Assembly: GCA_025201365.1 (NCBI GenBank) | Contig: JAIXMF010000019.1 | Coordinates: 1 to 64,000, forward strand | DNA length: 64,000 nt | Source of the DNA: Syncephalis plumigaleata | Lineage: Eukaryota; Zoopagomycota; Zoopagomycetes; Zoopagales; Piptocephalidaceae | Direction: 5' to 3' | In this document: positions 35,127 to 49,513 of the stretch, one piece after another | Layout of the letters: each line of letters opens with the position of its first letter | Numbering within the stretch: the stretch's first letter is position 1 | The notes under the pieces: model-generated | What the model was told of the DNA's origin: nothing | The model's database searches: none | Seen by the model: only the letters and a program-made list of their open reading frames with translations | Made by a program: the position numbers and the translations under genes

Positions 35127-35718
35127 TCATTCTCCAGCATAATACCAGTCTGATTTAATCACGATGTCTTGTTGACTATCCATTTCGAACCAGAGCAATC
35201 ATGTCGTCCTCGCCAAAAATATACGAAATAAAGAGATCCGCTATCGGTAGCTTGTTGCGCTGTAGTAGCACCACCAGGAACAACTGGACCTGGCATCATA
35301 TGAGCACGAGGTTGTTGCTCGACACCATCGCTAGCAGTTAAGGTGCCAGGCTTCGTTTGGTCCAATGCATCAGGTTTGCCCATATATTTGATGATATCCG
35401 ATGCTGGTGTACCAGTTTGTCCTAACTTCTCTTGCAACTCCTATAAAACAAAGCAGCATATAAGCGTAAGCAACTCTGCAATAATGCTTGTCATAATAGT
35501 AATAATAAGAGAGCGACTTGCCTTCATTGTAACGTGCAATTGACTATCAAACTTGTTGTTCTCGGTCAATGCATCTCGTTGGCTTGTGCTCTACTTTTGA
35601 GCCCTTATAGGTTTGCCCTAATTCTTCAAGAGAACGTGCCATCACGATATCGATAGTGCTAATGAGAAGGATAAACAGTAGGGGTAAGAGCAGTAATGAG
35701 GTAGGTTTGAGATACATG
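35127..35718 (-). CDS. Conserved ER/secretory-pathway protein of unknown function
   Basis: Start ATG 35718 gives a signal peptide or anchor (LKPTSLLLLPLLFILLISTI, cleavage after VMA). Then come a helical part (RSLEELGQTYKG, QRDALTENNKFDSQLHVTMK) and ELQEKLGQTGTPASDIIKYM, GKPDALDQTKPG. After a Gly/Pro/Ala linker the C-terminus is LYFVYFWRGRHD, then SDWYYAGE before the stop at 35127. The pair 'Y-WRG-HD ... S-WY-A-E' is a recurring end of uncharacterised fungal proteins. Two single-base frame breaks, near 35605 and 35200, interrupt the frame. Without them the protein would be about 170 aa. Function unknown. Confidence 0.6.
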
Positions 35719-36054
35719 GTTGGAAAGCGGAAAGACTTGCGATTTAAATAGATTTACGTAATTGTGGCAGACCTGCTCTCTTTCATGATCATCATGATAG
35801 AATGGCATGCATGACTATAGGATGACTGATTGCCAACTTGACTGTGAACCATACGTACACGTCATAATCAGATATGACATCATTACAAGATGAACAGCAG
35901 CTAAACTAGCATGTTTCGCAAATAATTGTAAAACATTGTCACAAACAAACAAACAATAAATAAAGGAGTAGCAATTTATATTGATTACTAGTAGTGTAAT
36001 AGTATGTTAATGAATATCGATTGGCAACATTCGTATACATATCCAGTGATAATA
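35719..36054. other. intergenic, SelD 3' flank
   Basis: AT-rich spacer between the SelD 3' UTR and the ER-protein gene. An AATATAAAT stretch on the minus strand at about 35974-35983 could serve as the SelD polyadenylation signal. TATTTAAA at about 35741-35748 is a TATA candidate for the ER-protein gene. Confidence 0.4.
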
Positions 36055-36180
36055 GAACTATCGGGGATATCAAGTAGCTCTAATGGAAATGTATGTTGTC
36101 AGGCATCTACATGCTACACCGTATAAGTGTACAAATTTGACATGTAAATCCGTCATATCGAGTTGCCACTTCGATAGTTC
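36055..36180 (-). promoter_or_regulatory. Candidate form-2 SECIS element in the SelD 3' UTR
   Basis: Read on the minus strand, starting 43 nt after the SelD stop. Core: 5' ATGAC (36156-36152) faces 3' TGAC (36101-36098), giving the tandem sheared G-A quartet. Upper helix: GG + ATTTACATG (36151-36141) pairs with CATGTAGAT + CC (36113-36102), with one bulged G and one G-U pair. Above it, AAA (36138-36136) lies in the 5' side of an internal loop. A mini-hairpin TACAC/GTGTA (36131-36127 with 36119-36115) caps the structure, which makes it form 2. Lower helix: GAACTATCG/CGATAGTTC (36180-36172 with 36063-36055), nine perfect pairs, plus AAGTGGC/GCTACTT. The internal loop below the core is larger than usual. 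Folded by eye. Confidence 0.78.
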
Positions 36181-36222
36181 ATCCACATACTATATACACT
36201 AGATTATAGACAGACTATTATT

Positions 36223-37785
36223 CTACAATGCATGCTCGATAGTCTTGATTGTCAACTGATCTGCTTCGAGTAAACGTGCCTTTCCTGTACCTAAATACAA
36301 AATGATAAATACTTTATTGCATATATCCATTTATTCGTGTATATGTATTACCTTCAATGACATTGCCTACAATGCAGCCAGGCCATCCATCCAACTCAAG
36401 CAATTCATTCAAGAATGGACGAGCCATATCTGATGGTATAGCAATCAGTAATCCACCTAGTTATTACATTATCATTGTTAATCAATACTATCTACATGCA
36501 TGTATATCTGTAAACAATCAAGCATTACCTGATGTCTCTGGTGATGTACCAATGCTCAATCCAAATCCCGTTACTTTATCCAATGCCATAGCATGCGGTA
36601 ATACTGGTATTGTATCAATGATAAAGTCAACAGGACTCTTCTGACCAGCTGCCAAATTACTAGCATGTCCCAATAGACCAAATCCCGTAACATCCGTGGC
36701 TGCATGTGCACCTACACCATACAAACAAGTAAGCAAGTAAGCTAACAATACTGACTGATGTTTACCATATTTATGCATCAATCTGGCTGCATTGAGATTA
36801 AGACGAGCCATAGAAGCCACCGCTTGATTATAGCAATAGACAACTAGCATCAATGATTAGTCCTGTAACTAGTAGCACTAATCTATCTACATCATCATGC
36901 TTTACCTTGTTCATCACTGACTATACCATGCAATCGTTGTCGTTTTACTTCATCGGCCAAGTAGCCATACGCCATCACAGCAGGCTGTGTACCCAATGGC
37001 TTTGTAAGGATGAGCACGTCACCCGGTTGAGCATTGACAGGTCTAGATCAACATTGACATCAATCTACAATGCCTTTAGCTTGTCGTGGACTATTCAATA
37101 CCTACCTAATAAGCTTCGTTTCGGCTATCACGGCGGTGGCAACACCTCCAATCACATACCACGGATTACGCACGGTTTGCCCTCCTGTAACGCGTGTTCC
37201 AGCAGTAGCCGCAAGATCTTTGAAGCCACGCATGCACAATGCAGTCGCCGTCTTCCTCACATCAGGATCGGTGAGTTGCGTGCTGACACCTAGTAGCATC
37301 AGCATTGTATCGCATTGCACGGCACCGACCGCGTATAAATCAGATAGTACATTGGCACAGGCGATCTTACCCTATACACGATACATAAATACTACGCTGA
37401 TTATTATCGACTGACGTCTACTTGCCATGATATATGGATCATCCACCAATGGATAGAAAAAGTCAGTGGTCTGCACGAGCCATACACCTTCAATGGCAGT
37501 TGGCGTAATACTACAGTCATCGGTACCTACTGGTTCAACAGTGGAAGTACCAGTATTACCCGATGACACCTCAACAACGTCTCCAATCCCCGACGCCTCA
37601 AGTAAAGCGAGTAGTTCGACTTGAGGCACTGTAAAGCGTATGACACGGTAAGAACGACGATAAATGAACGTCAAATACGTAATAGTAATGAACTTACCTT
37701 TACAACCTCACCCTTTTAGACCGGCATAACTACTGAAACGAAAGTTGGCCGGCAAACCAACTGACGTAGGATCAAACTGTTGCAT
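36223..37785 (-). CDS. SEPHS2: Selenophosphate synthetase SelD/SEPHS2, selenocysteine-containing
   Basis: SelD makes selenophosphate from selenide and ATP, the donor for Sec-tRNA. Start ATG 37785; about seven exons; stop TAG at 36225-36223. Exon 1 ends [16 protein letters not shown], so the TGA at 37710-37708 falls on the catalytic Sec/Cys of the KGxGCK motif. The frame continues after it through a GTAAGT intron into [14 protein letters not shown]. Further motifs: [104 protein letters not shown] and [13 protein letters not shown]. These match animal SEPHS2 more than bacterial SelD. I checked every exon junction, and no other stop or frame break occurs. One intron (37435-37372) uses a GC donor. 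Function as a selenoprotein requires SECIS-dependent recoding. Confidence 0.93.
37708..37710 (-). other. In-frame TGA predicted to encode selenocysteine
   Basis: The codon lies between GGG (Gly) and GGT-TGT-AAA (Gly-Cys-Lys), giving KG-U-GCK. In E. coli SelD the position is Cys17 and in animal SEPHS2 it is Sec. It is codon 26 of the predicted protein. Confidence 0.9.
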
Positions 37786-37997
37786 ATTACTATTGAATAC
37801 AGTGCCAATATGTATAATAAAGTAGACGAGTAGAGTAGAAGAGTAGAAATCAAAACAAAAGTGTATTGCTCACTCTTACTCACTCACTCAGTCACTTCCT
37901 ATTCTCTATTTTTATTTTTTTAATTGGCACGTTCCTTCTTCTCTGTATTATCATTGTACTTTTCTTCTTTCGCTTTCACTCTCATACTTGTTAAATC

Positions 37998-39965
37998 ATG
38001 CCTAGACCAAACCGCAGGAGAGGAAGGTCTGAACGTGCCAGTACTAGCGGTACACCGTTAGATCTGACTGAACAAGCAGACCAGAGTGTAGCAAATACTA
38101 GTGCTAGTTCAATACCAGTAATAGACCTGTCAACACCCGTTCGTACGACCAGAGCAAGTAATAATAACAACCAGCAATCAGCTACAGAGAGTAAGTATAG
38201 TAGATATGAGTATATCAGCTAGTCTAACCACATACTGTAGATATTGCCACCACTACAGCTAGTACCAGTGCTAGTACATCGAATAAACCATGGGAGGAAG
38301 TGGATATGGCTAAGTCGAGGGAGATATTCGCTTCTAGAGCAAAACATCTACGATTGATGGCAGCAGAAGCAACAAAACAATTGATGAGTCATTATGGGCA
38401 ACCTATTAGTAATAATAATGAAGATGATGACGATGACGACGACGAAGATGACAATGGACTATTAGCACTAGTGGCTGATGATACTAGACTAGATGCACAG
38501 GATAAATCGGCAATAATCTCTACGACAAAGAGGGAAATAATGACACGACAGAGAGGAATGACGTGGTGGAGGATGAATCAGTGGTGAGACAGCTACTAGC
38601 TAGAATTGATCAGTTGGAGCAGCAACTTGCAAATACATCCAAGCTACACCAGCAATTACATCAACGTGAGTAGTATTGATTGACATGAATGAGCACTAAT
38701 CGAAGGATAACGACTCATTAGAAATGACATGCAGTATATGTGTAGAGCCATTCAATATGCCTCATGTAATACAATGCGGTAAGTATGTGATAATAGGATA
38801 AAATAGAGTAGATCTAACCATCATCATCATCATCATCATCATTATGATGTAAATAGGTCATGTATATTGTTTAGATTGCCTAAGGCATTGGTTTAATCAA
38901 AGTAAATCATGTCCCAGTTGTCGACTTCAATTAACTCGACGTCCAGTGCCTGTGTTACTACTACGTAATGTAGTAGATGAGATATTTAGTCATACACTGT
39001 TGAATAATCCAGAGAAAGCAAACGAGAAAATATCCAGCATCAATCATCGTAGAACTAATCTACTGGCCAGTCTATTAAAAGAGGATGATCCATGGCGAAA
39101 CTGGTTTCCCGCTGAGACATCACCTACCAATGTAATACTCGATGAGAATGATGGTATCAAGTGAGTATTATTGCTATATAGAATGACTAGATGATCTAAT
39201 AATGCTACTGCTACTACTAGTCGATGTCCTATATGTGCTGGGAGATTGTAGGGCGTAGTTGTGTTAATTGTGGCTTAGCATTTGCACACTTGGAGATACA
39301 GACGATGATTTAGCATTCTCAGAGGATAGAGGATTAGATGGTAATGACATGAACAACGACTACTTTGATCCTCATGAATATGACGATGATTATGATCCAC
39401 ATGCCTCTGCCTCTGCAACATTACATACATCACGATATCGACATTCAAATGTAGGAAGTAATGCAGGCGATGAAGAAGAGGAAGAGGAAGATGCCGGCAA
39501 TGCTAGTGATGCATCCTTCATTTGTAGTGATAATTACGTGTCATTCGAATCGGATACGGACGAGGAGAGAGATAGGAATACCGATAATGAGCCGACATTG
39601 TCAGGTAGCGAGTGTTTATCATTAGAGTCGAGCAGAGAGAAGTGGATACGGAAATTGTTACCACACCATCCAATGCACAATCCATAGAATTAAGCGATGA
39701 TGACATTGAAGAGGAAGAGCCACGATTAGCAATGGCATTACGTAGAAAGGCATCTATTAATAATGATGTATCAGTTGTGATACCACACTCATCAAATCAT
39801 CGACGACGACGACGACAACGATTGCTATCAAGTGATACAGAAGATGCAGAAACATCAATGGATATCTCCAATGATATGGAAGATACACCGACGGATAATT
39901 CAAACAAAAGAAAGAAACGACGCGTTAAAAAGAGAAAAAAGACTAATGGTTCTACTCGCGTATAA
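37998..39965 (+). CDS. C3HC4 RING-finger E3 ligase-like protein
   Basis: A multi-exon gene with ATG 37998 (MPRPNRRRGRSERAS). The N-terminus is disordered, with Ser/Thr-rich and poly-Asp stretches. A coiled coil (VVRQLLARIDQLEQQLANTS) leads to the RING: CSICVEPFNMPHVIQCGHVY, CLDCLRHWFNQ, then CPSCR, all eight zinc ligands present (C3HC4). After it comes a second Cys cluster (RCPICAG, VNCG). The long acidic C-terminus includes SDASFICSD and ends in a Lys/Arg-rich tail (KRKKRRVKKRKK), suggesting nuclear location. RING, then an acidic DSFI-type segment, recalls Psh1, the yeast CENP-A ligase, but I cannot confirm orthology. Frame breaks near 38550 and 39655. Confidence 0.72.
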
Positions 39966-40152
39966 TCTATTCTCTGTTATTAATAAATATACAAAAGTAT
40001 CTCGTGTAATTAATAGATTTATAATTGTATAAATGTAATGATAAGAGTTGATAGACAGATACTGCCAAACAAAGTAGAGAATAAAAGATGCTGATATATG
40101 TGTGTATATACGTATTTGTATGTGTTCATGTCCTAATCATACCATTGCCAAG

Positions 40153-40930
40153 TTAGAACCAGTAATAGCGTAGATAGAGCACAAGAATCATGGCAAGGAC
40201 CACGACAGCAGGTAAGCCGTATTTACGATAGAGCATCTCTAGATTCAATCGTTTTGCATCTCGTCGATACTGAGCCGACTGATCACGTAGCGTACTTGAC
40301 ATGGTACTCATGCCTAATCAGGTAATTGATTAGTATATATATAATATAGCTCGAATAATGAGTGTACACTTACGATCTAGACTATCACCACGCCATAGTA
40401 GATCTTCCATATTCTTGGTCATGATACGATGCACATCCTGCAAGTCTTCATTAAGCTTAGTCAAATTGCTTTGTGCGCGTGTATCCTGATAAAGTCGCTT
40501 TGTCTTTTGCATGAACGTATCTACGCATAACATTATAGTGGATTAGCTTGATACATTCGCCGTCAGTCAATCAACTCTACTTACCGAATTTGATGAAGGC
40601 ATAGGGACGTAGACCTTGTTTCTGTGCCTCGGCACCGTAGCTAACGTCGAATTCCTTGGCCAACTCGTCCAAATACGAAAAGGCTAGTTTACGCGGGTAG
40701 GATCGGTCGCACACGCACAGATAGCAGATGCCGTTCTCAATCAAATAGTGGAAGGTGAAGGCGTTGGCCTCGATGGAGCAACGTGGCTCAGAGTTGGGCG
40801 TCAACTTGCGGAATAGGATCTTTGCCTGTGATTTAGCGTCGCTTAATTCCGTTTCAGATTGTTCATCATCGACTGATGCGGCCAACGGCAACCCATCAGC
40901 AACACGAGCGATAATAGTAGTGCGAACCAT
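40153..40930 (-). CDS. SEC22: SEC22 R-SNARE
   Basis: Sec22 is the longin R-SNARE of ER-Golgi transport. Three exons encode about 215 aa, the family length. The longin domain reads MVRTTIIARVADGLPLAASV, LTPNSEPRCSIEANAFTFHY and CDRSYPRKLAFSYLDELAKE. The SNARE helix is TKRLYQDTRAQSNLTKLNED, then LQDVHRIMTKNMEDLLWRGD with the zero-layer Arg in place. A C-terminal anchor (YGLPAVVVLAMILVLYLRYY) ends WF at the stop 40153. Strong identity throughout and no frame break, so this is one of the most reliable calls in the window. Confidence 0.97.
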
Positions 40931-41347
40931 AGTGCAATAAGGTAATGTGAGTGAAGTGAAGTAAACGACCGTTGTAATTAGTTAGAAAGTGAAAACAAGA
41001 TGGCGTGTATCCAAAGAGAAAGGACAACTTTTATGAGATGGAAAGGAGAGGAGAGGAGGAAAGTAAGGAACAATTGCCACGTCAGTGAATCAACTGAATA
41101 AATTGAATGGGGTTGACGTTTATTGTCCGCTGACCATCTCCCCTTTCATCATCACTGGTCAACACTTATATACGTGGGACATGTTTCCTTTAGTCATTGT
41201 TATTAATAAATGTTAATACAAATCATCTATTTAGTAACAATTAATAAAGTGTTAACAAGTTTATTAAGAAAAGAACTAGAAATTGTAAATGGAAAACATT
41301 CCGGCAGTTGTGTAAGTAAGTGTATTCACATATGGCATGATTATATA
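40931..41347. other. intergenic, SEC22 upstream region
   Basis: Spacer between the SEC22 start and the 3' end of the second F-box-like gene. A GGAGAGGAGAGGAGG purine tract at about 41044-41059 and AT-rich sequence; nothing else recognised. Confidence 0.45.
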
Positions 41348-42901
41348 TCAGTTTGGACCATAGTATTCAATTATAGCTTCTTGTCCTGTTTGATTCCCGG
41401 TCATAAAACCGATCATTAGGGCGCGTCTGTTATGCATTCCAGCATAGGTTGGGCTAAGCTCGCGAATGACTGTACCATCGCGCATATCCTCCAGAAAACC
41501 CCGAACATCCGAATCTTCATCTCGATAAACTAGATATAAATCACCGATGATATGATCAATTTGATAGACGTCTGACCAATCAGCTTTATCAGTTAGTGTT
41601 AAATAGCCCAGTTCTTCCATTAGAAGCCTTTGATAGCCGCTCATTATAGAACCTTTGGACCATACTTGATGTTCTGCCTCCTGAACTCGATTAAATGATA
41701 CACTTTTGTCTTCTGCTAGCCTAATGGTATGTATACATCTTTCATATTCTTTTGCTACATAGTAGTTCATTTGTATCATATCTTTGTCTAGATACGATAC
41801 ACGCAAGTCATAATCTACCCATGGCAGATTTAATTGTTCTTTATGTAGCAGTTTATCCGTGCCATCGACGTGGAATTGATGCAAGGTCCATTCACCCGTT
41901 CTACCACGATCTTCGAATAGTCGCGCCGTATAGATAATAGCATAATCAGAGGTTGCCTCATATATACAAGCACTATTTATGTACATGGGGTAGTCTTTTT
42001 GGAACTGTATATCCTTTGCTATGTTGTAGACAAATAAAGGAAATGAATTTTGTTGTTTGCTATAATCCTTCTTCGTTGGAAATATTATCCAATTACCAAC
42101 AAAAGATTGATTACTGAATGTAGGTGGTAACGATATTGTACGTTGTAATCTATAATGTCTACGGTCATATATATCTATAACCGTAGATTCTTCTCCCTCA
42201 ATAACGATAATGGCAAACTCGTAACCCAAAAGACTTGATATTCCCTTGTATAAGCCGCACTTGCTAAGTTCAAACCAAATTGGTGTGGTAGTATTTTCAT
42301 CATTTGGAAAGTATACGCGCTCATTCAATCCTAGGAATCGGCGCTCATTCAATCCTAGGGATCGACGCTTATTTATGTCGTCATGAGTCACAACTGGCGT
42401 AGCAAGTACTGTTGTTGTTAGCGTAGTTTCTAAAAGTTCCCAATCGCACTGATACTCAGAAGTAGGCCAAGGTATTGTAATACGTCTTGAACGATTGTAT
42501 CTCCAATTCTGCTCGGTAATAACGCGGTGGCAATAGATTTCATACCAATCTAAACGGTCGAGCGATGTGGTTGTTCCCACCGATGTATCATCGATGGGCA
42601 ATCGAGTTCTAGCATACCAGCAGACGAAATCCCATTCTTTGGCCGCGCATAATCCACTAAGAAATTTATCATGATATAGATGCTGCCATAATGAAGAGTG
42701 ATCTCGAAGCTTCTTGTATAGTACTCTGCAGGTGCGACTTAATCGAATAGCTGCCGGGATATCATGCATGACAAATCGTTGATAGTCAGCAAAAGGTAGA
42801 TGACTGACTGCTAATACCAGCTTGCTAGTTGGTGGTTGTTGTTGTTGTTGTTGCATATCGACCAAAGATATTCTGGAATAATGTAAAGAGCTAGAAAGCA
42901 T
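41348..42901 (-). CDS. F-box-like protein, paralogue of the protein at 3.6-5.1 kb
   Basis: A 517-aa single-exon protein, ATG 42901, with an alternative ATG at 42856 just before a poly-Gln run. The F-box-like part is LPFADYQRFVMHDIPAAIRL, then SRTCRVLYKKLRDHSSLWQH. It is followed by CWYARTRLP and YEIYCHRVITEQNWRYN, shared with the paralogue. The C-terminal two thirds are beta-rich with propeller-like segments (EFAIIVIEGEESTVIDIYDR, GNWIIFPTKKDY, TGEWTLHQFHVDG). A 24-bp in-frame tandem duplication (42317-42364, one mismatch) yields the repeat GLNERRFLGLNER. The intact frame suggests a functional gene. A role as an SCF substrate adaptor is inferred from the F-box pattern only. Confidence 0.72.
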   Translation of the reverse strand: MLSSSLHYSRISLVDMQQQQQQPPTSKLVLAVSHLPFADYQRFVMHDIPAAIRLSRTCRVLYKKLRDHSSLWQHLYHDKFLSGLCAAKEWDFVCWYARTRLPIDDTSVGTTTSLDRLDWYEIYCHRVITEQNWRYNRSRRITIPWPTSEYQCDWELLETTLTTTVLATPVVTHDDINKRRSLGLNERRFLGLNERVYFPNDENTTTPIWFELSKCGLYKGISSLLGYEFAIIVIEGEESTVIDIYDRRHYRLQRTISLPPTFSNQSFVGNWIIFPTKKDYSKQQNSFPLFVYNIAKDIQFQKDYPMYINSACIYEATSDYAIIYTARLFEDRGRTGEWTLHQFHVDGTDKLLHKEQLNLPWVDYDLRVSYLDKDMIQMNYYVAKEYERCIHTIRLAEDKSVSFNRVQEAEHQVWSKGSIMSGYQRLLMEELGYLTLTDKADWSDVYQIDHIIGDLYLVYRDEDSDVRGFLEDMRDGTVIRELSPTYAGMHNRRALMIGFMTGNQTGQEAIIEYYGPN

Positions 42902-43812
42902 GTAAGAGCGTAATGATATGTAACAATCGTAGAGTAAATAGTGTGCTAATCAATTGCTTTTTATTCTTAATGACACGTAGAGAGAGAGGTATATGTTTGT
43001 TCTTCCATGATGTAAACGTAGATCGTTCACACCATAGTAATTGTTTCAAATGTGGATCGTCGTCGCTCGTCAATCTGTACGTGTTACTCGTCGAGATCAC
43101 GTAATTTACGCTATTAGATATTGGATCACTGACGATAATAATGAGACAAGCAGCTACACTAAACTCTATCTTATGTCATATTGTTACGTCATTGATTTGC
43201 TCACTTGTTTGATCGATCAATCAATCTATGTTTCTAATCAATAATGATTTTGATCACAATCCATGCTATTGATATTAGTAATTTCATATGTTCAATCATC
43301 ATATCGTATTATTATTATGCTATCTATCACATGGCTACCAGGCAATAAACAAGTAGCGTGCTTATTCGGTTTATTTATATAACAACCTTGACTGTGTATT
43401 GCTAACATGGCTTAGACACGACTAAAACGAGGTCGACGTGGTAACCGGCCAGTTGGCCACGTGATGCATCTCGTTGGATTGGAGAAGTGATGCATTGTTA
43501 AACTTTGCTTACTATCATCGTCTTTCCTTATTATTAACCTCAACCCACACACACACACATACTCACTCACTTGTTCTTTTCGTCATTTTGAACCTGCGTC
43601 ATATCAAAAGCAATCCATATTCCTATCCACTTGTTTGCTCTATAGTCTACGTTAAGACGACTACACTATTCTGTTCTATTCTATATATATATGCATAGAG
43701 TAGGTATAGGCATCTCTTATCCTTCTTCTTAGTATACACACACGCACGCATATAGTCTACGGTCTGACAAGACAATAGTGACAGTAGTGTGGTTGTTGGC
43801 AGTGTGGTGGTT
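42902..43812. repeat. intergenic with CA repeat; divergent promoters
   Basis: Spacer between the F-box-like gene and the ROCK-type kinase. (CA)n at about 43546-43560 and a TA run at about 43682-43692. Short frames on both strands have no recognisable content. Confidence 0.5.
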
Positions 43813-49358
<5,546 letters not shown>

Positions 49359-49513
49359 TTAATAACAAGTAGAGTAGTATTACACACTGATAGTTTACTT
49401 TTTAAAAGAACGAGAATAAACTTTATTAAATATTACGGAAACGCAAATGAACAAACACACACACACACACACACTAATAATAACTATACTATATATATAT
49501 ATATATATCATAA

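Noticed and set aside
35127-35718. Possible selenoprotein because the frame stops early in the ER-protein gene
   Set aside because: Adjacent TGA and TAG occur together in the broken frame, and homologous-looking sequence resumes in a different frame. This fits an indel better than recoding.
36165-36180. Alternative SECIS starting at the ATGA just upstream (36182-36179)
   Set aside because: The helix above it would be only about six pairs and the AA would be paired, so the core at 36156/36098 fits much better.
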